Below are positions 15,319 through 22,919 of a stretch of DNA of 64,000 nt, piece by piece. Each line of letters begins with the position of its first letter. Position 1 is the stretch's first letter. The position numbers and the translations under genes are program-made. The stretch spans positions 62,001 through 126,000 of the forward strand of contig NZ_LGSZ01000060.1 of assembly GCF_001298265.1 (NCBI RefSeq), given 5' to 3'. The notes under the pieces were generated by a model. It ran no database searches. It was given only the letters and a program-made list of their open reading frames with translations, and had not been told where the DNA came from. The DNA comes from Allobosea vaviloviae. Lineage in GTDB: Bacteria > Pseudomonadota > Alphaproteobacteria > Rhizobiales > Beijerinckiaceae.

Positions 15319-16154
15319 GCAAATCTCCCGTTTCCGCGACCAATCTTCTGGTCGCCAAACTTCGTCAGGATCTGTCGGACATCGTCGCCCAGGCCAGGGC
15401 AACCGAACTCAGCCCGCGTAGCCGCAGCAAGCTCAACTCCGAGATCGAGCGCGCGGCGGGCGAGCTAACCGCGCTGCTCGCGGAACTTGATCCGATCAAA
15501 CGCCCGAAAGACGTTTTCGACCCGGGGAACCCCCGCACCATCGGCTTCTTCATCGCGCTGGCGATGACCGCGCAACCACGCCATCCGTTGGATGCTTTCG
15601 AGCCACGGTACGGTTCGGGGATCTACGCCTTGTATTACACGGGGGATTTCGCGCCTTACGCGCCCATCAGCAAGACCGAGACCCCGATTTACGTCGGACA
15701 GGCCGCGCCAGGCTCGCATGATGCCCGCACGCCGGTCGAACAAGGCGCCCGTCTGGCCGCTCGGCTCAACGAGCACCGGAAGACTATTCTGAAAGCCTCG
15801 GAATCGCTCGATATCGCCGACTTCGAGTGCCGCGCGCTGGCCGTTCAGACCGGATGGGAAACGCCGGCCGAGGATTACCTTATCCGGCTGTTCAAGCCGA
15901 TCTGGAACAAGGAAACGAAGATCGTCCAAGGCTTCGGCAAGCATGGCGACGCGCCGACGACCAGGACCAACCGGGTTTCATCCTGGGACGTGCTGCATCA
16001 AGGCCGCGCGGCGGCCGGGCACGGCGTGAACCCGGTTCAGAAGGAGCTGGCGACGTTGCACACCGAGCTGGCCGAGCATTTCCGCGACGTACCCTCCTTC
16101 GGAACCTTGGAAGAGGTCATCAGCGGCTTCATTGATGGCTTGCGACAGTCTTAG
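15315..16154 (+). CDS. GIY-YIG restriction endonuclease, Eco29kI-like
   Basis: 279 aa. The GIY-YIG nuclease core is SGIYALYYTGDF (GIY at 102-104) and PIYVGQA (YVG at 126-128). It continues with RLNEHRKTIL and ETPAEDYLI...KPIWN (Glu186, Asn198) as likely active-site residues. The layout and the apparently inserted ARTPVEQGARLAAR segment match Eco29kI-type type II enzymes, which cut CCGCGG. It overlaps the methyltransferase by 4 nt, completing a three-gene vsr-M-R operon. Specificity has to be tested, since target recognition diverges quickly. Confidence 0.82.
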   Translation: MSKSPVSATNLLVAKLRQDLSDIVAQARATELSPRSRSKLNSEIERAAGELTALLAELDPIKRPKDVFDPGNPRTIGFFIALAMTAQPRHPLDAFEPRYGSGIYALYYTGDFAPYAPISKTETPIYVGQAAPGSHDARTPVEQGARLAARLNEHRKTILKASESLDIADFECRALAVQTGWETPAEDYLIRLFKPIWNKETKIVQGFGKHGDAPTTRTNRVSSWDVLHQGRAAAGHGVNPVQKELATLHTELAEHFRDVPSFGTLEEVISGFIDGLRQS

Positions 16155-16222
16155 GTCAAAAATCGATCGGCGCCATACAGCCTATCTCAAGATGAATAAG
16201 AACAAATGAAAGAAGGGATGTC

Positions 16223-18316
16223 ATGGCTGATTATCAAGTTAAGATTGAGAATTGCAACAGCATCGATCGCGCCGACATAACCCTTAAACAAGGTAGTCTA
16301 AACATAAAATACGGGCCCAATGGGCTCGGAAAGAGCACTATCGCCAAGGCGATAGTGAGTCAGGCTCGCAATGACGGCAGTTTGGCAGAGTTGGCGCCGT
16401 TTAAGGGGCGCGGTAAGGCTGGAGCCGGTCAACCTAAAGTCAGCGGCATTGAGGGTATAAATTCTGCCCTCGTATTCGACGAAGAGTATGTGAATCAATT
16501 TGCTTTTCAGCAGGATGAGGTCGTCAAAAATAGCTTCGACATATTCATCAAGACGCCCGAATATTCGAAGACAATGCTCGAGATCGAAGAGCTATTCGCG
16601 GGAATTAAGAAGGCCTTTGCCGACAATGCCGAGATCGAGCAAACTACAAAAGACCTGAAGGAATTGCGTGACGCTTTCGGTAAAACGAATGCTGATGGCT
16701 CGATTCCTAAGTCGAGCAAGATGTTAAAAGCTTATGGCTCTGGCAATAAGATTGAGAACATACCTGAAACCCTCAAGCCCTTTGCATCATTCATCAAAAG
16801 CCCGGACCCTTCGAAATGGATTGGGTGGCAGATCAAGGGCAATGAGTTCCTCAAACTGGGTGACACCTGCCCATACTGCTCAACGAGCTTGCCGGACGGG
16901 GCGCAGAAAGACATTCCCCTCGCTGTCGCCAAGGAATACGATGCTACCGCCATCGGGCATCTGAATACGCTGAAAGCGGTTATCGAGCGGCTCGGGAAGT
17001 ATTTCAGCGCTAAGTGCCAGGAAAATCTCGAAAAAATTACGAAGGCGAAGCTTGAATTAACGGCACCAGAAAAGAGTTTTTTGAGCGGTCTGAAAAATGA
17101 CATTGATTCTCTGATCATAATGCTTGAAGGGCTCCGCAATATTTCTTTCTTTTCTCTTCGTGACGTTGAGAAGATTGCCGACAAAATCCAGCTTTTGAAA
17201 ATTGATCTCGGCATGACCGAGAAGTTGGATTCGGCTGAAACTCGCAAAGTCACCGATCCCATCAATGTTCAGCTGGAAGAACTCATCAAGCAGGTTGGCG
17301 TTCTTCAAGGAAGCATCAATAAGCACAAAGCAAGAATCAAAAAGGCTATTGAAGAAAATCAGGAGTGTATAAACAGCTTCCTGAAATCAGCCGGTTACAA
17401 ATATACGGTCGTCATTATAAGCGAACCCGATTCGTATAAAATGAAGCTCCTTCACAAGGATCTGGCGGACCACATCGACACGGCATCAAAACATCTGAGC
17501 TATGGCGAGAAAAATGCGTTTGCTCTCGTTCTCTTCATGCACCAAGTGATAAGCGAGAATCCGGATATAATCATTTTGGACGACCCGATTTCATCTTTCG
17601 ACAAAAACAAGAAATTTGCGATTCTTTATGAGCTGTTCAAGGGAAAGGCCAGCCTTAGAGATCGCACTACCCTGATGCTCACTCATGACATTGAGCCAGC
17701 GATCGATGTGATCAAGAGCACGGCCAAGGTTTTTGAAGGGTCTCACCCCTCCGCGACTTTCCTTTCGTCGCGTGCGGGGGTTGTGACCGAAGTGCCGATC
17801 AAGTCGAATGATATCCATACGTTCGCGAAGATCTGCACCGAGATCGTCAGCGCCCCCGGAGACAATCTGATCAAGTCGATTTATCTCAGGCGGTTTTACG
17901 AGATTATGGATAATACGGGCCTCGAATATAATCTTTTGGCAAGCCTATTCAAGAAACGGGCCGTCCCGACCATTCAATCAGCTACAGAGAACCGCGATAT
18001 GACAGCGGAAGAGAAGCTGACGGCTGAAACAGAAATCAAGAAACGTATTCCCGATTTTGATTACGACGCATTGGTAGGCGTCGTAAACGATGATGCCGCA
18101 ATGAAGACTAAGTTTGCAGCGACGAATGTCGGGTATGAAAAGATCCAGCTTTTCCGTATCATTCGAGGCAAGCACGAGGACAACGTCATTACGAAGTTCA
18201 TAAATGAGTCGTATCACATTGAAAATGAGTACGTGATGCAGCTCAATCCGCACAAATTCGAGAGCGTTCCTGAGTATGTGGTCGAAGAATGCGTCAGGTT
18301 ACTTGATGCTGCCTGA
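16223..18316 (+). CDS. AAA/ABC-type ATPase with CxxC hook, candidate defence effector (RloC/PrrC-like?)
   Basis: 697 aa. Walker A is GPNGLGKS at residues 31-38; a coiled-coil insertion carries C216-P-Y-C219, like a zinc hook. The ABC signature LSYGEK is at 425-430, Walker B ends in DD at 453-454 followed by PISSFDKN, and the H-loop is LTHD. The C-terminal ~190 residues include R556-R-F-Y-E560 (an R-x3-E spacing) and the late SYHIENEYVMQL motif with a conserved-looking His. RloC and PrrC anticodon nucleases combine this ATPase with a C-terminal Arg-Glu-His triad, and RloC has a zinc hook; the match is suggestive, not proved. The gene is 68 bp behind the restriction operon and clearly AT-richer than its neighbours, a sign of separate acquisition. 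A generic SMC-like defence ATPase is the alternative. Confidence 0.6.
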   Translation: MADYQVKIENCNSIDRADITLKQGSLNIKYGPNGLGKSTIAKAIVSQARNDGSLAELAPFKGRGKAGAGQPKVSGIEGINSALVFDEEYVNQFAFQQDEVVKNSFDIFIKTPEYSKTMLEIEELFAGIKKAFADNAEIEQTTKDLKELRDAFGKTNADGSIPKSSKMLKAYGSGNKIENIPETLKPFASFIKSPDPSKWIGWQIKGNEFLKLGDTCPYCSTSLPDGAQKDIPLAVAKEYDATAIGHLNTLKAVIERLGKYFSAKCQENLEKITKAKLELTAPEKSFLSGLKNDIDSLIIMLEGLRNISFFSLRDVEKIADKIQLLKIDLGMTEKLDSAETRKVTDPINVQLEELIKQVGVLQGSINKHKARIKKAIEENQECINSFLKSAGYKYTVVIISEPDSYKMKLLHKDLADHIDTASKHLSYGEKNAFALVLFMHQVISENPDIIILDDPISSFDKNKKFAILYELFKGKASLRDRTTLMLTHDIEPAIDVIKSTAKVFEGSHPSATFLSSRAGVVTEVPIKSNDIHTFAKICTEIVSAPGDNLIKSIYLRRFYEIMDNTGLEYNLLASLFKKRAVPTIQSATENRDMTAEEKLTAETEIKKRIPDFDYDALVGVVNDDAAMKTKFAATNVGYEKIQLFRIIRGKHEDNVITKFINESYHIENEYVMQLNPHKFESVPEYVVEECVRLLDAA

Positions 18317-18373
18317 TGCGCTGCTGGGTTGAGTCAAAACAGGACGGGACCGTGGCGGCATCCCGTCTGGCGC

Positions 18374-18455
18374 TTATGCATAAATCAAGAATTATGCACA
18401 GTCACCTCGACGCAATGATTTCAGCGGCTTACGCTGTGCATATTATGTGTGCGCA
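18374..18455. promoter_or_regulatory. Candidate resolvase (res) site
   Basis: Upstream of the recombinase lie TTATGCATAA (18374-18383, palindrome), TATGCACAG (18393-18401) and its reverse complement CTGTGCATA (18434-18442), followed by ATTATGTGTGCGCAAT. Several related half-sites in ~80 bp just before a serine recombinase gene is the usual arrangement of res and of its autoregulated promoter. The exact subsites cannot be fixed by eye. Confidence 0.4.
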
Positions 18456-18470
18456 ATGTGAGCCCGTTTC

Positions 18471-19028
18471 ATGCCCTTCACCTATGGCTACGCCCGGGTC
18501 TCAACCGATGGCCAGACGCTCGACGCCCAGGTCGCGCAACTTGAGGCCGCCGGCGCATCCCGGTTGTTCAAAGAGAAGGTTTCGGGAGCCAAGCGCGACA
18601 GGGTGCAGCTCGACAAGATGCTCGGCACGCTGAACGCCGGCGACGTCGTAATCGTGACGCGCCTCGACCGCCTCGCGCGATCAACGCGCGACCTTCTCAA
18701 CATCCTTGGCGTCGTCGCCGACAAAGGCGCTGCGTTTCGATCGCTTGGCGATGACTGGGCGGACACGACCACCGCCCACGGTCGGCTGATGTTGACAGTG
18801 CTGGGCGGCCTGGCGGAATTCGAGCGCGAGCTGATCCGCTCCCGCACCGGCGAGGGACGCGCCCGCGCCAAGGCTCGAGGCGTGAAGCTCGGCCGGCGGT
18901 TCAAGCTCACACCGCACCAACGCGAAGAGGCGGCCCGCCGCCGTGATGCCGGCGAGGAATCGATGACCGAGATCGCCAGGAGCTACAATGTTTCGCACTC
19001 GACGATTTCACGATTGAGGGCGAGATGA
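18471..19028 (+). CDS. Tn3-type serine resolvase/invertase
   Basis: 185 aa. The catalytic N-terminus is YGYARVSTDGQTLDAQV with the nucleophilic Ser in RVST. FKEKVSGAKRDR, TRLDRLARSTRDL and the E-helix FERELIRSRTGEGRARAKARG follow. The C-terminal helix-turn-helix (MTEIARSYNVSHSTISRLR) is Hin/resolvase-like. No Tn3 transposase accompanies it in the window. It lies between the defence island and the mer operon, so it may be the relic of a mercury transposon backbone or the element's multimer-resolution system. Confidence 0.88.
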   Translation: MPFTYGYARVSTDGQTLDAQVAQLEAAGASRLFKEKVSGAKRDRVQLDKMLGTLNAGDVVIVTRLDRLARSTRDLLNILGVVADKGAAFRSLGDDWADTTTAHGRLMLTVLGGLAEFERELIRSRTGEGRARAKARGVKLGRRFKLTPHQREEAARRRDAGEESMTEIARSYNVSHSTISRLRAR

Positions 19029-19094
19029 GATAGGGGCGCGGCAAATCGCTTGAGCGAAAGCGGGATGCCCGCCGCGGTCATGCTGACGTTTGCG

Positions 19095-19511
19095 TCACTC
19101 GCTGAGAGCATCGAGGATCGGGCAGCGCGGGGCGTCGCCGCCCTCGCAAAGCGCGGCCGTTTTGGCGAGGGTTCTTTCCATCCGGCGCAGATCGGCGATC
19201 TTGCCCCGGATGCTGCCCAAATGTGACAGGGCCGCCGCCTTGACCTCGCCGCAGGCGTGACCGTCCTTTGCTAGTCCAAGCAGGTTGCGGATCTCGTCGA
19301 TGGAGAACCCCAGCTCGCGGCTGCGCCGGATAAAAGTCAGCGTCTTGACCTCGGCCGTTCCATAAGCTCGGCGACCGCCTTCGGTGCGCGGCGGCGCCGC
19401 GAGCATTCCGATCCGCTCGTAGTACCGAATCGTCTCGACATTCACATTGGCCAGGCGCGCCAGCTCTCCACTGGTGAAAGAAACGGCTCTCGAAGGCGTG
19501 ATCGCACACAT
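19095..19511 (-). CDS. merR: Mercury-responsive regulator MerR
   Basis: 138 aa. The N-terminal MerR HTH is FTSGELARLANVNVETIRYYERIGML, then RRAY. The three cysteines expected to bind one Hg(II) across the dimer are Cys87 (GHACGEV), Cys122 and Cys130 (CEGGDAPRC). Spacing between the last two is C-x7-C; Tn501 MerR has C-x8-C. Start at ATG 19511 gives a normal MerR N-terminus; an upstream extension would run into the operator. It is divergent from merT, with the operator in the gap. Confidence 0.9.
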   Translation of the reverse strand: MCAITPSRAVSFTSGELARLANVNVETIRYYERIGMLAAPPRTEGGRRAYGTAEVKTLTFIRRSRELGFSIDEIRNLLGLAKDGHACGEVKAAALSHLGSIRGKIADLRRMERTLAKTAALCEGGDAPRCPILDALSE

Positions 19512-19522
19512 CGAAAATTCCC

Positions 19523-19553
19523 TTGCTCCTGTAGCGACTACAGGAGGCACGGT
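19523..19553 (+). promoter_or_regulatory. MerR operator and merTPFAB promoter
   Basis: -35 TTGCTC (19523-19528) and a poor -10 CACGGT (19548-19553) are separated by 19 bp, the over-long spacer MerR untwists. Between them lies a perfect 9-3-9 dyad CTCCTGTAG-CGA-CTACAGGAG (19527-19547). The AGGAGG here belongs to the dyad rather than to a ribosome site, which argues against a merT start at 19557. Confidence 0.85.
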
Positions 19554-19589
19554 AGCATGATCGGCCGAAAGGGACAGGAAATGCGCACG

Positions 19590-19991
19590 ATGACTCGCTC
19601 CAGAACAGCGGTATCAGAGCCTCAGTCAGACCAAGACGCCGCGCCAAGAGCCGGTAACGGCCTGCTGGCGGCTGGCGGTATCATCGCTGCGCTCGGCGCT
19701 TCGACCTGCTGCATCCTGCCGCTCGTGCTCTTCAGCCTCGGCGTGAGCGGGGCTTGGATCGGCAATCTGACCGCGCTCGCGCCCTATCAGCCCGTCTTCT
19801 TCGCCGCGGCGCTGGTGTTTCTCGGATTCGGATTCTGGCGCGTCTATCACCGGCCAGCATCGGACTGCGCGGATGGGAGCGCCTGCGCCACGCCGGCATC
19901 AACCCGCATGACGAAGATCAGCCTCTGGGCGGCGACCGTGCTCGTCCTGGGGGCCGTCAGTTTTCCCTACACCGCGCCCTTGTTCCTTTGA
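19590..19991 (+). CDS. merT: Mercuric ion transporter MerT
   Basis: 133 aa with three hydrophobic segments. The first carries the vicinal Cys40-Cys41 pair (GASTCCILPLVLF). A cytoplasmic loop has a second Cys pair (SDCADGSACATP) before TM3. It takes Hg(II) from MerP across the inner membrane and passes it to MerA. ATG 19590 is chosen because ACAGGA sits 10 nt upstream and the earlier ATG at 19557 is inside the promoter; 19581 remains possible. Confidence 0.88.
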   Translation: MTRSRTAVSEPQSDQDAAPRAGNGLLAAGGIIAALGASTCCILPLVLFSLGVSGAWIGNLTALAPYQPVFFAAALVFLGFGFWRVYHRPASDCADGSACATPASTRMTKISLWAATVLVLGAVSFPYTAPLFL

Positions 19992-20022
19992 TTCCGGATT
20001 TCACCCTTCCAGGAGACCAGAC

Positions 20023-20361
20023 ATGAAGACCCTGTTTCGCAGTGTCGTGGCCGCTGCCGCCTTGACCATCTCCGGGGCCGCTTTAGCCGCGCCGCGCACC
20101 GCCACGCTCGAGGTGCAGAATGTTACCTGCGTGACCTGCGCGCCGATCGTGAAGAAGACGTTGTCTCGTATCTCCGGCGTCAGCCAGGTCTCGATCATCG
20201 AACACGGCGGCATGGCCACCGCAACCGTCACCTTCGATGACGATAAGGCGACGGCGGTAGCGCTGGCCCAGGCCGTCACCAATGCGGGCTTTCCCGCGAC
20301 CGTCAAGGACGTGAAGAGCGCGCAGTCGTCTGCGCCGCTATCCACCGCCCTGGCGCGTTGA
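20023..20361 (+). CDS. merP: Periplasmic mercury-binding protein MerP
   Basis: 112 aa. A signal peptide (MKTLFRSVVAAAALTISGAA) has likely cleavage after ALA at ~22. The mature HMA domain has the metal site VTC-V-TC (Cys36, Cys39), where classical MerP has GMTCAAC. It scavenges Hg(II) in the periplasm and hands it to MerT/MerF. AGGAGA at 20010-20015 is the ribosome site. Confidence 0.9.
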   Translation: MKTLFRSVVAAAALTISGAALAAPRTATLEVQNVTCVTCAPIVKKTLSRISGVSQVSIIEHGGMATATVTFDDDKATAVALAQAVTNAGFPATVKDVKSAQSSAPLSTALAR

Positions 20362-20377
20362 TCCCGAGCTGATCGAC

Positions 20378-20638
20378 ATGAAGGACCGTACCCTGATCCA
20401 AGCAGGCGCCATCAGCACGGTCGTCGCGGCCATCTGCTGCGCCACTCCCATTCTCGCGATCTCGTTCGGGCTGGTCGGGCTTTCGGCGTGGGCGGCCAAG
20501 GCGGACTACGCTTTGGTCCCGATCCTGATCGCCTCGATCGGGCTGGTCGGCGTCGGACTTTACCGGCGAAAAGTATCCGCCTCGGCGGCTGTCGACTGCT
20601 GCCAGACCGACCGAAACACAAGAAAGTTGACGTCATGA
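20378..20638 (+). CDS. merF: Mercury transporter MerF
   Basis: 86 aa, two transmembrane helices. The vicinal Cys20-Cys21 lie in TM1 (AAICCATPILA) and Cys74-Cys75 near the C-terminus (VDCCQ), the two pairs that define MerF. It provides a second uptake route beside MerT. Its stop overlaps the merA start (ATGA). Confidence 0.88.
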   Translation: MKDRTLIQAGAISTVVAAICCATPILAISFGLVGLSAWAAKADYALVPILIASIGLVGVGLYRRKVSASAAVDCCQTDRNTRKLTS

Positions 20639-22071
20639 GTGATTGCTGCGCCACAGGCGCAAAGAATGGCAACGATCGCTACGATCTCGTCGTGGTCGGA
20701 GCTGGCTCGGCCGGGTTCTCTGCGGCGATCACCGCGGCCGAGCAAGGAGCGCAGGTCGCCCTGATCGGTCACGGCACGATTGGGGGTAGCTGCGTCAACG
20801 TCGGCTGCGTGCCCTCAAAGGCGCTGATCCGGGCCGCCGAAGCGGTGCATCATGCCAACGCTGCTGCCACGAAATTTGCCGGCATCGCGGCGCAGGCCCA
20901 TGTGGTCGATTGGAAAGCGCAGATCGCCCAGAAGGACGCTCTGGTCGCCGGCCTACGCCAGGCGAAGTACACCGATCTCCTGCCGGCCTATAACAACGTG
21001 GCGTATCACGAGGGCCGCGCGCGCTTGGTCGAAGGCGGCGTCGAGGCCGGCGGCCAGCGCTTTGCCAGCGATCGGATCATCATTGCGACAGGGACGCGGC
21101 CGGCGCTGCCCACAATCCCCGGCATCGCGGATGTGGATCCTCTCGACAGCACTGCGGCGCTTGAGCTGACCGAGCTGCCGCGCTCCATGATCGTGTTGGG
21201 TGGAGGCTACATAGGCGTCGAACTTGCCCAGACCTTTGCCCGCGTCGGCGTCGAGGTAACGCTCGTTTTCCGGAGCCGCTTGCTCCCGGAGGCGGAGCCG
21301 GAGATCGGCTCGGCGCTCACTGGCTATCTTGAGGACGAGGGCGTCACGGTGATCGGCGGCTTGGCCTACGAGTCCGTTCGCCGCACGCAGGATGGGGTCA
21401 TGCTCACGGTCGTTCGTGACGGGCGGCCCGAGACGATCTCAGCCGAGCGGCTCCTCGTCGCGACCGGGCGCTCGCCCAACACCGAAGACATGGGGCTGGC
21501 CGAAGTCGGGGTTGTCCAGACACCCACGGGCGCCATCCTGGTCGATGACCGCATGCGCACTTCCAAGGCCGGCGTCTACGCGGCCGGCGACGTCACCGGA
21601 AAGGACCAGTTCGTCTACATGGCAGCTTATGGCGCAAAGCTCGCCGCGAAGAACGCGCTCAACAGCGACAGCCTGCGCTACGACAATTCCTCGATGCCGG
21701 CCGTGGTGTTCACCGACCCGCAGATCGGCAGCGTCGGGCTTACCGAGGCACGGGCGCGGGCCGCCGGATACGACGTGCGCACCTCGGTGCTCTCACTCGA
21801 CAACGTGCCGCGCGCGCTCGCCGCCCGCGACACCCGGGGGTTGATCAAGCTGGTGGCGGATCGCGGCACCCGAAAGCTGCTGGGAGGGCACATCCTGGCG
21901 CCAGAAGGAGCCGACAGCATCCAGACGGCGGCGATCGCGATCCGGTGCGGGCTCACGATCGACGATCTTACCGACGCCATCTTCCCATACCTGACGACCG
22001 TCGAGGGCCTCAAGCTCGCGGCCCAGACATTCGATCGCGATGTCAGCAAGCTGTCCTGCTGCGCGGGATAG
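20635..22071 (+). CDS. merA: Mercuric reductase MerA
   Basis: 478 aa. FAD-binding GAGSAG at ~22-27; redox site GGSCVNVGCVPSKAL with Cys53 and Cys58; NAD(P)H site VLGGGYIGVELAQ; C-terminal vicinal Cys475-Cys476 (SCCAG) that receive Hg(II). It lacks the N-terminal HMA (NmerA) domain but starts MSDCCATG, giving a minimal N-terminal Cys pair. It reduces Hg(II) to volatile Hg(0) with NADPH. ATG 20635 chosen; the longer frame to 20488 overlaps merF. Confidence 0.95.
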   Translation: MSDCCATGAKNGNDRYDLVVVGAGSAGFSAAITAAEQGAQVALIGHGTIGGSCVNVGCVPSKALIRAAEAVHHANAAATKFAGIAAQAHVVDWKAQIAQKDALVAGLRQAKYTDLLPAYNNVAYHEGRARLVEGGVEAGGQRFASDRIIIATGTRPALPTIPGIADVDPLDSTAALELTELPRSMIVLGGGYIGVELAQTFARVGVEVTLVFRSRLLPEAEPEIGSALTGYLEDEGVTVIGGLAYESVRRTQDGVMLTVVRDGRPETISAERLLVATGRSPNTEDMGLAEVGVVQTPTGAILVDDRMRTSKAGVYAAGDVTGKDQFVYMAAYGAKLAAKNALNSDSLRYDNSSMPAVVFTDPQIGSVGLTEARARAAGYDVRTSVLSLDNVPRALAARDTRGLIKLVADRGTRKLLGGHILAPEGADSIQTAAIAIRCGLTIDDLTDAIFPYLTTVEGLKLAAQTFDRDVSKLSCCAG

Positions 22072-22098
22072 CTGCCCAAACGGTGGCGAGTACGAGAC

Positions 22099-22866
22099 AT
22101 GTTGACCAGCAATCGAACAGAGACGGCCGTCGAGATCAGGCCGGGTGTGGATCGTCCCGACTGGTCAGTCGTGACGACGCCAGCGGCGCGCGCTGCGCTC
22201 GGCGGCCGCACGGCTGCTCGAGCGGGACTGCTCGATATGTGGTCGCATGCGCTCGAGGCGGCCGAAGACCTGGTGTGGCGTGCGACTCTGCGCATTTACG
22301 GCGATAGCGGTCGTCCGCCCCGCATTGACGAAATCGCCGATGGGGCGAACCTCTCGGAGGATCGAGTCCGGGCCTTGCTGCGCAAGCTGCAACTGCGCGA
22401 CCTTATAGGCCTTGAGCCCGGTACGGACACGATCCGGTACGCCTATCCGTTCACGCAGGCGGAGACGGGTCACTTGGTGTGGCTCAAGGGGAAGGTTATG
22501 TATGCCCTTTGCGCCATCGACGCTCTTGGCGTCGGGGCCATGTATCGCGCTGATGCCCCGGTGCAGTCGACCTGCCGTATGTGCAGCGAGATGATCCGAG
22601 TGGAAACCAGCGATGAAAGCCGCGCCCTCCTAAGGGTGTCACCATCGGACGCGGTCGTTTGGTACGACTTCGCCTATGGCGGAGATGCGGCAGCCAGTTC
22701 ATGCTGCCCCACGATCGCGTTCTTCTGCTCCAGCCAACACCTGCAGGGCTGGCTTGATGAACAGATGCCGCGCCGGCAGGGCGTCAGCTTGGCGATGAAC
22801 GAGGCTCTTGAGGTCGGCCGCGCGATCTTCGGTCCGATTCTCCGGGAGCCCTCGTCGGAAATTTAG
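22099..22866 (+). CDS. merB: Organomercurial lyase MerB
   Basis: 255 aa, longer than the 212-aa enterobacterial protein. Active-site residues are visible: Cys138 and Asp141 in ALCAID, matching C96/D99, and Cys202 in SSCCPTIAFFCS, matching C159. The N-terminal winged-helix part is LRIYGDSGRPPRIDEIADGANLSEDRV. It breaks the C-Hg bond and passes Hg(II) to MerA, making this a broad-spectrum mer operon. It follows merA by 27 nt. Confidence 0.9.
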   Translation: MLTSNRTETAVEIRPGVDRPDWSVVTTPAARAALGGRTAARAGLLDMWSHALEAAEDLVWRATLRIYGDSGRPPRIDEIADGANLSEDRVRALLRKLQLRDLIGLEPGTDTIRYAYPFTQAETGHLVWLKGKVMYALCAIDALGVGAMYRADAPVQSTCRMCSEMIRVETSDESRALLRVSPSDAVVWYDFAYGGDAAASSCCPTIAFFCSSQHLQGWLDEQMPRRQGVSLAMNEALEVGRAIFGPILREPSSEI

Positions 22867-22919
22867 GCCGGACACAGGGGGCAGCTCGTCGCCATGCTAA
22901 AGCTGGTCGGCAGCCTCGG

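Noticed and set aside
18316..18633. 105-codon frame overlapping the resolvase start
   Set aside because: It covers the res-like region and overlaps the resolvase in another frame, with no motif.
19557..19589. Upstream ATG 19557 as merT start
   Set aside because: It overlaps the merT promoter -10 region, and the AGGAGG before it is part of the MerR operator dyad.
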